This document shows, in pieces, positions 1 through 9,528 of a stretch of DNA of 64,000 nt; positions within the stretch are counted from its first letter, which is position 1, and each line of letters begins with the position of its first letter. The notes below the pieces were generated by a model that saw only the letters and a program-made list of their open reading frames with translations, did no database searches and had not been told where the DNA came from. Origin of the DNA: Tsukamurella sp. PLM1 (GTDB lineage Bacteria; Actinomycetota; Actinomycetes; Mycobacteriales; Mycobacteriaceae); assembly GCF_023168325.1 (NCBI RefSeq), contig NZ_AP025688.1:2046001-2110000 (forward strand), in the 5' to 3' direction. A program made the position numbers and the translations under genes.

Positions 1-25
1 TGACGCCGGGCACTAAGCTGGTCCC

Positions 26-760
26 GTGAGTCTGGTACTTCTTCCCGCAGTCGACGTCGCCGATGGCCGGGCCGTGCGCCTGGTCCAGGGGGAGGCGGGC
101 AGCGAAACGTCCTACGGGTCGCCGCGCGATGCCGCCCTCGCCTGGCAGAACGACGGCGCCGAGTGGGTCCACCTCGTCGACCTCGACGCGGCGTTCGGCA
201 AGGGCAGCAACCGCGAGCTCCTGGCAGAGGTCATCGGCGAGTTGGACGTCAAGGTCGAGCTGTCGGGCGGCATCCGCGACGACGCGTCGCTCGAGGCCGC
301 TCTCGCGACGGGATGCGCGCGCGTGAACCTCGGCACGGCGGCGATCGAGGATCCGCAGTGGTGCGCGAGTGCGCTCGCGCGGTACGGCGACAGGATCGCC
401 GTCGGCCTCGACGTGAAGCGGATCGACGGGCAGTGGCGCCTGCGGGGCCGCGGCTGGGTCACCGACGGCGGTGACCTGTGGGAGGTGCTCGAGCGGCTGA
501 ACGACGACGGCTGCAGCCGGTATGTGGTGACCGACGTCTCCAAGGACGGCACGCTGACGGGCCCCAACCTGGAGCTGCTCTCGGCGGTCGCCGCCGCGAC
601 CGACGCCCCCGTCGTCGCCTCGGGCGGGATCTCCGCGCTCGCGGACCTGACGGCGATCGCATCGCTCGTGAACGAGGGAGTGGAGGGCGCGATCATCGGA
701 AAGGCGTTGTACGCCAACAGGTTCACCCTTCCCGAGGCGTTGGCGGCGGTGTCGGGCTGA
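26..760 (+). CDS. priA: Bifunctional phosphoribosyl isomerase PriA (HisA/TrpF)
   Basis: A 244-aa (beta/alpha)8 barrel that isomerises ProFAR in histidine synthesis. In actinobacteria it also isomerises phosphoribosyl-anthranilate in tryptophan synthesis. The two acid/base aspartates are visible as D10 (LPAVDVADG) and D174 ([13 protein letters not shown]). The phosphate-binding ends of the barrel, ELSGGIRD and ASGGIS, are intact. The start is the GTG at 26. The TGA at positions 1-3 is probably the stop of an upstream gene, by analogy with other actinobacteria hisH. The stop overlaps the ATG of the next gene by one base (TGATG), so translation is coupled. No separate trpF is present beside the trp genes, which fits the dual role. 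The dual activity is inferred from the family. Confidence 0.95.
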   Translation: MSLVLLPAVDVADGRAVRLVQGEAGSETSYGSPRDAALAWQNDGAEWVHLVDLDAAFGKGSNRELLAEVIGELDVKVELSGGIRDDASLEAALATGCARVNLGTAAIEDPQWCASALARYGDRIAVGLDVKRIDGQWRLRGRGWVTDGGDLWEVLERLNDDGCSRYVVTDVSKDGTLTGPNLELLSAVAAATDAPVVASGGISALADLTAIASLVNEGVEGAIIGKALYANRFTLPEALAAVSG

Positions 761-1623
761 TGGCTTCGCTCCCGGCCGGCTTCACCGCCGACCCCGACCG
801 GCTCCTCGCCCTTGCCGGCGAAGCACTCGACGCCGCAGCGCCCCGTTTCGTCGAGGGCGTCGGTGCACCCGCGTCCGTCGCCAAGGGGCCGGCCGACTTC
901 GCCACCGACCTGGACCTCGAACTGGAGCGGCGGATCACCGCCGCCGTCGCGGAGGCCACCGGCGTCCCCGTGCACGGCGAGGAGTACGGCGGGCCCGCCG
1001 TCGACGAGGGCACCGTCTGGGTCCTGGACCCCATCGACGGCACCTTCAACTACTCCGCCGGATACCCGGCCACCGGCACCCTCCTCGGCCTCCTGCACGA
1101 CGGCAGGCCCGTCGCCGGCCTCGCGTGGTTCCCGCTCGTCGGAGACGCGTTCGCGGGCCACGTGGCGGGCCCCGTCCGCAACCGCGGCGAGGCGTTGCCG
1201 CCGCTCGGCGACGCCGGGCTCGACGACGCCATGATCGCCGTCGGCAGCTTCAGCCGCGGCAGCAACGGGCACTTCCCCGGCGACTACCGCTACGCGATCC
1301 TCGGCGAGGTCTCGCGGCGCGTGGCGCGGGTGCGGCAGTTCGGGTCGACCGGCGTCGACCTGGCGTACACCGCGTCCGGCGCGCTGGGCGGCGCCGTCGT
1401 GTTCGGTCACCACGCCTGGGACAACGCCGCGGGCGCGGCGCTGGTCATCGCCGCGGGCGGGCAGGTCACCGACCTCGCCGGCGAGGACTGGCACGTCGGC
1501 TCCGATTCGGTGCTCGCGGGCGCCCCCGGCGTCTACGACGAACTGCTCGCTATCGTTCGGTCCGTGGGCGCGCCGTCGGACTACCGTGGCGACCCGGGCC
1601 ACTCCGGAACCCTGAGCTACTAG
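760..1623 (+). CDS. impA: Inositol monophosphatase family protein (ImpA)
   Basis: A 287-aa Mg2+-dependent phosphatase of the FIG/IMPase superfamily. The metal-binding motif DPIDGTFNY lies near residue 90. The second signature, in the segment with HHAWDNAAG, supplies the last metal ligand. In related actinobacteria an impA gene lies at this place between priA and hisF. It is thought to make inositol for mycothiol and phosphatidylinositol, although a histidinol-phosphate phosphatase role has been shown for other members of the superfamily. The start ATG overlaps the priA stop. A strong AAGGAGG ribosome site for hisF follows the stop at about 1633. The frame is intact. The substrate is not decidable from sequence. 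Confidence 0.88.
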   Translation: MASLPAGFTADPDRLLALAGEALDAAAPRFVEGVGAPASVAKGPADFATDLDLELERRITAAVAEATGVPVHGEEYGGPAVDEGTVWVLDPIDGTFNYSAGYPATGTLLGLLHDGRPVAGLAWFPLVGDAFAGHVAGPVRNRGEALPPLGDAGLDDAMIAVGSFSRGSNGHFPGDYRYAILGEVSRRVARVRQFGSTGVDLAYTASGALGGAVVFGHHAWDNAAGAALVIAAGGQVTDLAGEDWHVGSDSVLAGAPGVYDELLAIVRSVGAPSDYRGDPGHSGTLSY

Positions 1624-1648
1624 ACCCCTTCGAAGGAGGACGCAGCCG

Positions 1649-2424
1649 ATGACGGTGGCCGTGCGTGTGATCCCGTGCCTGGACGTCGACGACGGGCGCG
1701 TCGTCAAGGGCGTCAACTTCCAGAACCTGCGCGACGCGGGCGATCCCGTCGAGCTCGCGGCGGCGTACGACGCCCAGGGCGCCGACGAACTGACGTTCCT
1801 GGACGTCACCGCGTCGAGCTCCGGACGAGGCACCATGTTGGAGGTGGTGCGCCGCACCGCCGAGCAGGTGTTCATCCCGCTCACCGTCGGCGGCGGAGTG
1901 CGCTCGGTCGAGGACGTCGACACCCTGCTGCGCGCCGGTGCCGACAAGGTGTCCGTGAACACCGCCGCGATCAGTCGCCCGGAACTGCTCCGCGAGCTGT
2001 CCAACAGGTTCGGCAGCCAATGCATCGTGCTCTCCGTCGACGCCCGCACCGTCCCCGAGGGGGAGGAGCCGACACCGTCGGGGTGGAGGTGACCACGCAC
2101 GGCGGACGCCGCGGCACGGGCCTCGACGCCATCGAATGGGCCTGTCGCGGTGAAGAACTGGGGGTGGGCGAGATCCTGCTCAACTCCATGGACGCCGACG
2201 GCACCAAGGCCGGGTTCGACCTGCGGATGATCGGCGCGGCCCGCGCCGCCGTCGGCATCCCCGTGATCGCGTCCGGCGGCGCGGGCAGCGTGGACCACTT
2301 CGCGCCCGCCGTCGAGGCCGGCGCCGACGCCGTCCTCGCAGCCAGCGTGTTCCACTTCGGGGACATGACGATCCGCCAGGTCAAGGACGAGATGGCCGTG
2401 CACGGTCTGGTGGTGCGACGATGA
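1649..2424 (+). CDS. hisF: Imidazole glycerol phosphate synthase cyclase subunit HisF (frame interrupted)
   Basis: The cyclase half of IGP synthase, which works with HisH and feeds imidazole glycerol phosphate into histidine synthesis and AICAR into purines. The N-terminus [19 protein letters not shown] carries the first catalytic Asp, and the phosphate site TVGGGVRS is clear. The frame breaks near 2085: the first part ends with a premature stop at 2092, while [17 protein letters not shown] continues in another frame to 2424. Adding one G to the GGGG at about 2080 restores one continuous protein of the usual length of about 258 aa. A strong SD, GAAGGAGG, lies 8 to 10 bases before the ATG. The stop overlaps hisI by ATGA. 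Sequencing error is more likely than a true pseudogene. Confidence 0.9.
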
Positions 2425-2771
2425 CCGGCCTCGACGAGCGGATCGCCGCCCGGCTCAAGCGCAACGCCGACGGTCTCGTCGCCGCCATCGCGCAGGAGGA
2501 GGGCACCGGCGACGTGCTGATGATGGCGTGGATGAACGACGAGGCCCTCGCGCGCACGCTCGCCACCCGGAAGGGCACGTACTACTCGCGGTCCCGGCAG
2601 CAGCTATGGGTCAAGGGCGAGACGTCCGGGCACGTGCAGGAGGTGCTCGACGTGCGCCTCGACTGCGACGGCGACACCGTCCTTCTCACCGTCCGGCAGA
2701 CCGGGCCCGCCTGCCACACCGGCACGCACACGTGCTTCGACAGTGATGTGTTGCTCGCCCGCGAGCGGTGA
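2421..2771 (+). CDS. hisI: Phosphoribosyl-AMP cyclohydrolase HisI
   Basis: A 116-aa zinc-dependent enzyme that opens the purine ring of PR-AMP in histidine synthesis. Family motifs are complete: [10 protein letters not shown] near the N-terminus, [17 protein letters not shown], the metal-binding DCDGD segment, and the zinc ligands in [12 protein letters not shown]. It has no HisE (pyrophosphohydrolase) domain, as in other actinobacteria where hisE is separate. It overlaps hisF by four bases and is the last gene of this his operon segment. The convergent peroxiredoxin stop lies four bases beyond, with no room for a separate terminator. Confidence 0.95.
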   Translation: MTGLDERIAARLKRNADGLVAAIAQEEGTGDVLMMAWMNDEALARTLATRKGTYYSRSRQQLWVKGETSGHVQEVLDVRLDCDGDTVLLTVRQTGPACHTGTHTCFDSDVLLARER

Positions 2772-2774
2772 CTC

Positions 2775-3233
2775 TCACGCGCTGAGGGTGCGTAGGAACG
2801 CCAGCGTCTCCTCGACGTGGGCCACCGCGCGCAGTTCGCCGACCACGATGTGCAGGACGGCACCGTCGGTGTCGATGAGGAAGGTCTGCCGCCTGACCCG
2901 GGCCACCGCGAACCGTCCGCGCTTGACGCCGTAGCTCTCGGCGACTGCGCCGCCGGCGTCGGCGAGGAGCGGGAACCCCGGCTCCATGACCGAGGCGAAC
3001 GCGCCGGTGCGGGGCAGTGGATCGACGCTGATGCCGATGCGGGCGGTGTCGCGGAGGTCGAACTCGTCGGCCGCATCGCGGAACCGTCCGACCTCGGCGA
3101 CGCACACCGGCAGCCCTGCGGTCAGGTAGAAGAAGACCGCGGCCCGGCCGTCGCCGCGGAGCTCGGACAGGGTCCGGACGGTGCCGGTCTGGTCGGGGAG
3201 TGCGAAGTCTGGGGCCTGCTGGCCGATGCGCAT
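2775..3233 (-). CDS. Peroxiredoxin, AhpC/TSA (BCP-like) family
   Basis: A 152-aa thioredoxin-fold protein of the alkyl hydroperoxide reductase/BCP type. The N-terminal strand APDFALPDQTG and the segment RAAVFFYLTAGLPVCVAEVGRF place the presumed peroxidatic cysteine in LPVC. The usual Thr-Pro before this Cys is Leu-Pro here. The resolving cysteine found a few residues downstream in atypical 2-Cys BCPs is absent, so a 1-Cys mechanism is inferred. The gene is divergent from trpE (38 bases between starts) and convergent with hisI. A copy of the window-wide GGCACCGTCG motif lies inside it at 2859-2868. Confidence 0.85.
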   Translation of the reverse strand: MRIGQQAPDFALPDQTGTVRTLSELRGDGRAAVFFYLTAGLPVCVAEVGRFRDAADEFDLRDTARIGISVDPLPRTGAFASVMEPGFPLLADAGGAVAESYGVKRGRFAVARVRRQTFLIDTDGAVLHIVVGELRAVAHVEETLAFLRTLSA

Positions 3234-3256
3234 GGCTGTGAACCTACCGGCATGGC

Positions 3257-3262
3257 GATAAT
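3257..3262 (+). promoter_or_regulatory. Predicted -10 element of a leaderless trpE promoter
   Basis: GATAAT lies 8 bases before the trpE ATG at 3271, which would put the transcription start at or very near the start codon. No ribosome-binding site is visible before the ATG. Leaderless mRNAs are common in this order. There is no room for a trp leader peptide or attenuator. This is a prediction from spacing alone. Confidence 0.45.
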
Positions 3263-3270
3263 GGAGCGCG

Positions 3271-4825
3271 ATGAGTACCGCACACCAGCCGAACCTGCCG
3301 CCCGACGGTGCCACCACCAGCGAAGACGAGTTCCGCGCGCTCGCGGACCGGCACCGCGTGGTCCCCGTCATCCGTACCGTGCTGGCGGACGCCGAGACGC
3401 CGCTCTCGGCGTACCGCAAGCTCGCCGGGGCGGCCGGGCACCTTCCTGCTGGAGTCCGCGGCCGCGGGCCAGTCCTGGAGCCGATGGTCGTTCGTCGGGG
3501 CCCCGGCACCGGCCGCGCTCACCGTTGTCGACGGTGCCGCCACCTGGATCGGGAAGGCGCCCGCCGGCGCGCCGTCGGGCGGGGATCCGATCGAGGCGCT
3601 CGGCGACGTGCTGCGCCTGCTGAGCTCCGAACGGATCGAGGGGCTGCCGCCGCTCAACGGCGGCATGGTGGGATACCTGGCCTACGATGCCGTGCGGCGC
3701 CTGGAGCGGCTCCCCGACACGACCGTGGATGATCTGCACTTGCCCGAGATGGTGTGGCTGCTCGCGGCCGACCTCGCCGCGATCGACCACCACGAGGGCA
3801 CCATCACCCTGATCGCGAACGCGGTGAACTGGGACGGCTCCGCCGACCGGGTCGACGAGGCGTACGCCGACGCCGTCGCCCGGCTCGACGGGATGGAGGC
3901 GGCCCTGGCCGCGCCGCTCGCGTCGTCCGTCGCGTCGTTCACCCGGCCCGAACCGGCGGTGACGGCGCAGCGGACCGTCGAGGAGTACAGCGCGATCGTC
4001 GAGAAGCTGGTCGGTGACATCGAGGCCGGCGAGGCGTTCCAGGTGGTGCCCAGCCAGCGCTTCTCCGTACCCAGCGAGGCGGACCCGATCGATGTGTACC
4101 GGGTGCTGCGGGCCTCGAACCCGAGCCCGTACATGTACCTGCTCCAGGTCCCGGCGCCGGACGGCTCGCTGGCGTTCTCGATCGTCGGATCGAGCCCCGA
4201 GGCACTGGTGACGGTCTCGGACGGCACCGCCACGACGCATCCGATCGCGGGCACCCGGTGGCGCGGCGTCTCCCCGGAGGAGGACCTGCTGCTCGAGAAG
4301 GACCTGCGGGCCGACGAGAAGGAGAACAGCGAGCACCTGATGCTCGTCGATCTCGGCCGCAACGACCTCGGGCGGGTGTGCGCGCCGGGCACCGTCCGGG
4401 TGACCGACTACCGCAGGATCGAACGGTACAGCCACGTGATGCACCTGGTGTCGACGGTGTCGGGTGACCTGGCCGACGGCAAACAGGCCCTCGACGCCGT
4501 CGCGGCGTGCTTCCCCGCGGGCACCCTCACCGGCGCGCCGAAGGTGCGCGCGATGGAGCTCATCGACGAGGCCGAGATCACCCGACGAGGCCTGTACGGC
4601 GGCATCGTCGGCTACCTGGATTTCGCCGGGGACGCCGACACGGCGATCGCGATCCGCACCGCCGTGCTCAAGGACGGCACGGCGTACGTCCAGGCCGGTG
4701 GTGGCGTGGTGGCGGACTCCGTGGGCGAGTACGAGTACAACGAGTCGCGGAACAAGGCGCTGGCGGCCCTCAAGGCGGTCGCCGCCGCCAACACGTTGCG
4801 GGGCGTCGGGGAGGTGCGAGCGTGA
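3271..4825 (+). CDS. trpE: Anthranilate synthase component I TrpE (frame interrupted)
   Basis: Catalyses chorismate to anthranilate, the first committed step of tryptophan synthesis, with a glutamine amidotransferase partner that is not in this window. The chorismate-binding C-terminal domain is intact, with signatures [54 protein letters not shown] and [10 protein letters not shown]. The N-terminus (from ATG 3271, ending LSAYRKLAG) is in a different frame from [19 protein letters not shown]. The break is at the GGGG near 3438, and two extra G restore the length seen in mycobacterial TrpE. The stop overlaps the GTG of the next gene. The product is expected to be feedback-inhibited by tryptophan, as usual for the family. 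Confidence 0.92.
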
Positions 4826-5469
4826 ACGCGAAGCGCAACCTCGCCGTGGCCTGCGTCCTGCTGGCCATCGCCGCCGGCGCGGTCTGGGGCGCGAGCCGGA
4901 TGAGCTGGATGCACGTGATCGTCGCGGACGGTCTCTCGCCCGAGCGCACGATGGACGTGGCTGGCCACACCTGGGCGCCGGCGCTCAACGCCCTGCCGCT
5001 GGTGTTCCTGGCCGCGATCCCGGCCGCTCTCGCGCTGAAGGGGTGGGCGCGGGCGGTCGTCGCCGTCGTCGTCGCCGCGTCGGCGGTGGGTACGGGCTAT
5101 CCCGCGCTGCAGGTGCTGACGCAGGAGCCCGATGTGCGGTACATCGAGACGATCCTCGATCTGGCGCGCAAGGACTATCTCGGCGAGACCGACAAGGTGC
5201 TCGCCGGTCCGCTGCTGGCGGTCGCCGGTGCGGCCGTGGCCGTCGTCGCGGCGGCGCTGCTCATGCGGGGAACGCGGGGCGGCGGGATGGGCTCGAAGTA
5301 CCAGTCTCCGGCCGCCCGGCGCGCGGAGCTCGAGCAGCGGGTCTTCGACGGCGCGGCGGCCGAACCGGCGTCGGAGCGAGAACTGTGGGACGCGCTCGAC
5401 GGCGGCGGCGACCCGACGACCGGGACCGGTGAGGGGGCCGCGCCCGACCGCCCGGGGCCGGAGGGATAA
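4822..5469 (+). CDS. Trp-operon associated membrane protein (TIGR02234 family)
   Basis: A 215-aa integral membrane protein with about four hydrophobic helices and a charged C-terminal tail ([11 protein letters not shown] onward). Proteins of this type sit between trpE and trpC in many actinobacteria (Rv1610 in M. tuberculosis), and the family name reflects only this position. Conserved-looking features are the WGASRMSW segment after the first helix, the YPALQVL helix and the basic [15 protein letters not shown] region. It starts with GTG overlapping the trpE stop and is followed by a 40-base gap before trpC. The biochemical role is unknown. It could help tryptophan or indole handling, but that is inference from position only. 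Confidence 0.85.
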   Translation: MNAKRNLAVACVLLAIAAGAVWGASRMSWMHVIVADGLSPERTMDVAGHTWAPALNALPLVFLAAIPAALALKGWARAVVAVVVAASAVGTGYPALQVLTQEPDVRYIETILDLARKDYLGETDKVLAGPLLAVAGAAVAVVAAALLMRGTRGGGMGSKYQSPAARRAELEQRVFDGAAAEPASERELWDALDGGGDPTTGTGEGAAPDRPGPEG

Positions 5470-5509
5470 CCTTGGAGCACGCCGCACGCTCCACGAAAGG
5501 CCCGCTGCC

Positions 5510-6328
5510 GTGACTTCACCCACTGTTCTCGACTCGATCATCGAGGGTGTGCGCGCGGACGTGGCAGCCCGGGAAGCCGTGCTGGATCTGGCCGCCGTGA
5601 AGGCCGCCGCCCAGGCCGCCACCCCGGCGCTGGACGCCGCCGCCGCTCTCCGCGAACCCGGCATCGCCGTCATCGCCGAGGTGAAGCGCGCCAGCCCGTC
5701 GAAGGGCGATCTGGCGGGCATCGTCGACCCCGCCGCCCTGGCGGCCGAGTACGAGGCCGGGGGCGCGCGCGCGATCAGCGTGCTCACCGAACAGCGCAGG
5801 TTCAAGGGTTCCCTGGCCGATCTGGACGCCGTCCGCGCGAAGGTCCGGATTCCGGTGCTGCGCAAGGACTTCATCGTCTCGCCCTACCAGATCCATGAGG
5901 CGCGGGCGCACGGAGCCGACCTGGTGCTCCTGATCGTGGCGGCGCTGGAGCAGGCGGTGCTGGTCTCGCTCCTGGACCGGATCGAGTCGCTCGGCATGAC
6001 GGCGCTGGTCGAGGTCCACACCGAGGTCGAAGCGGACCGCGCCCTCGAGGCGGGGGCGTCCGTCATCGGCGTCAACGCCCGCAACCTCAAGACCCTCGAT
6101 GTGGACCCCGATACGTTCGGCAGGATCGCACCCGGCCTGCCGTCGTCGGTGGTGAAGATCGCCGAGTCCGGCGTGCGCGACAGCCACGACCTGCTGACCT
6201 ACGCCGGCCAGGGAGCCGACGCCGTGCTCGTGGGCGAGGGCCTGGTGACGGCCGGCGATCCGCGCTCCGCGGTCGCCGATCTGGTCACCGCCGGGTCGCA
6301 CCCCAGCTGCCCCCGCCCCGCGCGCTAG
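5510..6328 (+). CDS. trpC: Indole-3-glycerol phosphate synthase TrpC
   Basis: A 272-aa monofunctional TIM barrel that closes the indole ring of CdRP. The key segments are present: the catalytic lysines in [12 protein letters not shown] and [12 protein letters not shown], the ring-closing region VEVHTE, and the phosphate site SGVRD plus VLVGEGL. The start is the GTG at 5510, behind a weak GAAAGG site. The usual next genes trpB and trpA are not adjacent: they begin nearly 5 kb downstream, behind a sugar cassette on the opposite strand. trpC ends two bases before the convergent kinase gene. Confidence 0.95.
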   Translation: MTSPTVLDSIIEGVRADVAAREAVLDLAAVKAAAQAATPALDAAAALREPGIAVIAEVKRASPSKGDLAGIVDPAALAAEYEAGGARAISVLTEQRRFKGSLADLDAVRAKVRIPVLRKDFIVSPYQIHEARAHGADLVLLIVAALEQAVLVSLLDRIESLGMTALVEVHTEVEADRALEAGASVIGVNARNLKTLDVDPDTFGRIAPGLPSSVVKIAESGVRDSHDLLTYAGQGADAVLVGEGLVTAGDPRSAVADLVTAGSHPSCPRPAR

Positions 6329-6330
6329 TT

Positions 6331-7227
6331 CTACTTCGCGGTCTTCCGCTCCAGTTCGCGGAGCGCTATCTGGATGGCGCCGCGCACCGGGTCCACGGTG
6401 AGCACCCGCAGGTCCGAGATACCCCGCATACCGAGGTGGTGCCGGACGCGCCGCTGCAGTGCGGGCTGATGCACCGCGAGACCGCCCGCCAGGACGACGG
6501 GGCCCGTGGATTCGATCCGTTCGGCCACCGACTTCGCGATCTCGGTCAGCGCGATGGCCGCCTGATCGACGATGTCGGTGCTCACCGGGTCGCCCGACTG
6601 CGCCAGTTCGAACACGACCCGGGCCCGACCGGCCCAGTACCGCCGTTCCGGCTGGGTGTAGAAGTGGTCGAGCAGTTCGTCGGTGGCCTGCAGGCCGCAG
6701 TCCGCGGCGAGCTGCTGCCCGAGGTGATCGGAGGGCTCCTCGCGGTCCAGGCGGATGAGGGTGCGGCGCACCGCCTCCTTCGCCACCCAGTAACCGCTGC
6801 CCTCGTCGCCGAGTAGGTAACCCCAGCCGCCGGCGCGGGCGTGTTTCTCGCCCGCGCGGCCCCAGGCCACGGCCCCGGTGCCGGAGATGACGGCGATGCC
6901 GTCGCGCACGCCGGCGGCGGCCAGGATCAGCTGGCTGTCGTGCACCACGCGGATGCGGGCGCCGGGGATCCGGTCGGCCAGCAACCGGGTCAGCGTGGCC
7001 GCGCCCGCCGGCGTCTCCACGCCCGCCGCGCCCGCGCACACCGCGCCCACGTCCTCGATCCCGAGCCGGCCGAGCGCGATGTCCAGTTGGCGACCGGCCT
7101 CTGCCTGGCCGACGGACGCGATGTTCGCGCTGCCTGCGAGGGCCTCGGCCACGACCACGCCGTTCTCCGCGCGGACCGCCTGCGTCTTGGAGCCCCCGAT
7201 GTCGAGGCCGATCACCGCCGTGCTCAC
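6331..7227 (-). CDS. BadF/BadG-type sugar kinase, probable N-acetylglucosamine kinase
   Basis: A 298-aa ASKHA-fold kinase. The phosphate-1 loop GLDIGGSKT is at residues 8-16. The adenosine/phosphate-2 region ISGTGAVAWGR is followed by the GGWGYLLGDEGSGYW segment that marks the BadF/BadG group containing bacterial and eukaryotic N-acetylglucosamine kinases. It starts with GTG overlapping the stop of the upstream sugar transporter (GTGA), so the two are co-translated. The divergent GntR regulator and its DasR-like operators point to GlcNAc or glucosamine as substrate. This is inference; the family also includes other hexosamine kinases. Confidence 0.82.
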   Translation of the reverse strand: MSTAVIGLDIGGSKTQAVRAENGVVVAEALAGSANIASVGQAEAGRQLDIALGRLGIEDVGAVCAGAAGVETPAGAATLTRLLADRIPGARIRVVHDSQLILAAAGVRDGIAVISGTGAVAWGRAGEKHARAGGWGYLLGDEGSGYWVAKEAVRRTLIRLDREEPSDHLGQQLAADCGLQATDELLDHFYTQPERRYWAGRARVVFELAQSGDPVSTDIVDQAAIALTEIAKSVAERIESTGPVVLAGGLAVHQPALQRRVRHHLGMRGISDLRVLTVDPVRGAIQIALRELERKTAK

Positions 7228-8660
7228 TGCGACACCGCTCCCGTCTTCCCGGTCTCGACCGGCCAGGTGCCGTTGTTCTGCCAGTAGTGCTGGATGTCCT
7301 CCAGCTTGCGGCCCTTGGTCTCGGGCGCGAACTTGAGCACGAAGAGGAAGGCCAGCACCGTGAGGCCGCCGAACACCGCGAACGTGCCGGTGCCGCCCAG
7401 CAGGCTGCTGTTGAGCATCGTGAGTGTGAGCTGCGCGACGATGGCGTTCGCGACGAGGTCGGAGGTCAGCATCGCGGACGAGCCGTACGCGCGGAGCCGG
7501 GCCGGGAAGGCCTCGCCGGCGTACACCCAGACCAGCGAGCCGAAGCCGAACGAGAAGCCGATCACGACGAGCACCAGGCCGGCGAAGCCGACGACTCCGG
7601 CGGTCTCGTGACTCTTGAAGTCGCCGTCCGCCATCTGGTACGCCGTGATCATCACCGCGAACGCGAGGACCATGGTGCCGATGCCGCCGAGCAGGATGGG
7701 GCGGCGGCCGAACTTGTCCACGGTGAAGATCGAGATGATCACGGCGAGTAGGCCGAAGAGCTGGACGAACGCCGGGAGCATGTACTTGCCGAAGTTGCCC
7801 TCGTAGCCCATCGAGGCGAAGATGTCCGGGCTGTAGTAGATGATCGCGTTGATGCCGGTGATCTGGATGAAGAAGCCGAGCACCACCACGAAGAAGGTGG
7901 CGCGCAGGTAGGGCTGGCGGAACAGCTGGCCGAGCTTGCCGCCGGCCTCGTCGGAGAGTTGGGCACGCATCTCGGCGATTTCGGAGTCGATCTCGGCGGG
8001 GCTCGCATCGGGCTCGACGGCGGCGAGGGCGGCGCGGGCCTCACCCTCGCGACCGCGGGTCATGTACCAGCGGGCCGTGTCGGGCAGGCGGAGCAGCAGC
8101 AGGGTGACGATGATCGCGGGCACCGCGGCGACGCCGAGCATCCACTTCCAGGACGTCGTGCCCAGGCCCGCGAGCATGTAGCCGAGGACGTACCCGAGGA
8201 TGATGCCGACGATGGTGGCGAACTGGTAGGCCACCAGCATCGCGCCTCGCCGTTTCGCCGGTGCCGACTCGGCGACGAACACGGGGACGACGACCACCGA
8301 GACGCCGACGGTGAGCCCGAGCAGGAACCGCGCCACCAGCAGGAGCGGGACCGACGGCGCGAGGGCGCCGAACAGCGCGAAGAGCGTGTAGCCCAGCCCC
8401 ACCGAGATCATGGCCTTGCGGCGGCCGACCTTGTTGGCGAACCACCCGCCGACGATGGCGCCGAGGATCTCGCCCACCACGACGACGGTGGCCAGCGCCT
8501 GGGTCATCCCGTCGCCCAGGCCGAAGTCGTCCCGGATGAAGTCCTTCGCCGCAGCGATGTTGGACGTGTCGTACCCGTAGATGACGCCGAGGCTCGCGGC
8601 GGCGACACCGACGAGCACACCGAGGCCCGCTTTCGACTCGGCAGCCTGCGTACTGCTCAT
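7224..8660 (-). CDS. MFS sugar porter (sugar:H+ symporter family)
   Basis: A 478-aa, 12-helix major facilitator of the sugar-porter family. Family signatures are visible: FGxxxGYD-like IYGYDTSNIA in helix 1, NKVGRRKAM between helices 2 and 3, SAPAKRRGAM between 4 and 5, DKFGRRPIL between 8 and 9, and the C-terminal PETKGRKLEDIQ. It forms a two-gene operon with the downstream kinase (4-base overlap), so the imported sugar is probably phosphorylated after entry. The upstream region holds two DasR-like palindromes shared with the divergent GntR gene, which suggests induction by an amino sugar. Substrate specificity is not readable from sequence. Confidence 0.88.
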   Translation of the reverse strand: MSSTQAAESKAGLGVLVGVAAASLGVIYGYDTSNIAAAKDFIRDDFGLGDGMTQALATVVVVGEILGAIVGGWFANKVGRRKAMISVGLGYTLFALFGALAPSVPLLLVARFLLGLTVGVSVVVVPVFVAESAPAKRRGAMLVAYQFATIVGIILGYVLGYMLAGLGTTSWKWMLGVAAVPAIIVTLLLLRLPDTARWYMTRGREGEARAALAAVEPDASPAEIDSEIAEMRAQLSDEAGGKLGQLFRQPYLRATFFVVVLGFFIQITGINAIIYYSPDIFASMGYEGNFGKYMLPAFVQLFGLLAVIISIFTVDKFGRRPILLGGIGTMVLAFAVMITAYQMADGDFKSHETAGVVGFAGLVLVVIGFSFGFGSLVWVYAGEAFPARLRAYGSSAMLTSDLVANAIVAQLTLTMLNSSLLGGTGTFAVFGGLTVLAFLFVLKFAPETKGRKLEDIQHYWQNNGTWPVETGKTGAVSQ

Positions 8661-8684
8661 GTTCTCTCCTATGGTCAGGCACTG

Positions 8685-8700
8685 ATTGGTCTATACCAAT
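8685..8700. promoter_or_regulatory. GntR/DasR-like operator 1
   Basis: ATTGGTCTATACCAAT: 6-base arms ATTGGT/ACCAAT around CTAT. It closely resembles the dre sites bound by DasR, the GntR/HutC-type repressor of GlcNAc genes (core TGGTCTAGACCA). It lies 25 bases before the transporter start. Binding by the divergent GntR protein is inferred. Confidence 0.65.
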
Positions 8701-8714
8701 CGAGTGGATACAAG

Positions 8715-8730
8715 AGTGGCATAGACCACT
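8715..8730. promoter_or_regulatory. GntR/DasR-like operator 2
   Basis: AGTGGCATAGACCACT: arms AGTGG/CCACT with a TAGACC core, a second dre-like site. It is 30 bases from the first, about three helical turns, and lies just before the GntR gene. The pair could control both directions. Confidence 0.6.
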
Positions 8731-8749
8731 TGCACCGTCAAGGAGTAAT

Positions 8750-9528
8750 GTGGAACACATGGTGGATATGACGCTTCCGGGTGCGCGCCGCGCCGAACCC
8801 CGCGCTACTTCCGGGCGAAGATCGAGGTCCAGCGTCGGATCGAGGAGCTGGGGCACGGCGATACGCTGCCGGCCGAGCGCCGGCTCGCCGACCAATTGGG
8901 CGTCTCGCGCACCACGCTGCGTAAGGCACTGGCGGAGTTGTCCGCCGAGGGAGTGCTGCGTCGTGAGCATGGCAGCGGCACGTACGTCGCGCCGCCCAAG
9001 GTCGTCCGGGTGCGCCAACTGACGTCCCTGAGCGAGGACTTCGGGGTCGACGGGAGGACGGTCGCCTCGCGCGTGCTCTCCTGCGACCACGTCCCGGCCG
9101 ACGCCGATACCCAGGCGGCGCTGGAACTGACCCGGGGTGCTCGCGTGTACCGCGTCACCCGGCTGCGCATCGTCGACGATGAGCCGCTCGCGATCGAAGT
9201 GGCGCACCTGCGAGGGCCGCTGCGTGGGCTGGCCGCGCGGCTCGACGAGCATGCGTCGCTGTACGAGGCGCTGCGCGTGCACTACTCGCGGGAGATCGTC
9301 TCCGTGGAGGACACGGTGGAGACGGCGCTCGCCTCGCCCAACGAGGCCGAACTGCTCGGCGTCACGACCGGCCACCCGCTGCTGATGGTGCACCGCCTGG
9401 GGCGCGACGGTGCGGGGGCCGCGCTGGAGTGGACGCGCAGCGTCTACCGCGGTGACCGGTTCAAGTTCGTGGCCCGCGCGACCGCGAACCAGCCGGCGAC
9501 CGGGGAGCGGCCTTCGGTCGCGCGTTGA
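8750..9528 (+). CDS. GntR-family transcriptional regulator, HutC/DasR type (frame interrupted)
   Basis: An N-terminal winged helix (YFRAKIEVQRRIEEL...LPAERRLADQLGVSRTTLRKALAELSAEGVLRREHGSGTYV) is followed by a C-terminal UTRA effector domain with QLTSLSEDF, a HutC-type hallmark, and the terminal EWTRSVYRGDRFKF signature. The winged helix has no start codon in its own frame. The nearest starts (GTG 8750, ATG 8759 or 8768) are in another frame and join if one C is added to the CCCC near 8800. It is divergent from the sugar transporter and flanked by two DasR-like sites. By analogy with DasR, phosphorylated amino sugars would be the likely effectors. Confidence 0.82.

Noticed and set aside
112-2403. 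A 763-codon open frame opposite priA-impA-hisF
   Set aside because: It is antisense to three recognisable genes, has low-complexity Arg/Gly/Asp composition and no start signal; long shadow frames are expected at 70% G+C.
3234-3270. Possible trp attenuator or leader peptide before trpE
   Set aside because: Only 37 bases separate the divergent starts, there are no Trp codons or hairpins, and the -10 spacing suggests a leaderless mRNA.
4612-5874. A 420-codon minus-strand frame across the trpE end, membrane gene and trpC start
   Set aside because: Antisense to well-defined coding sequence with third-position GC bias on the plus strand; no family recognised.
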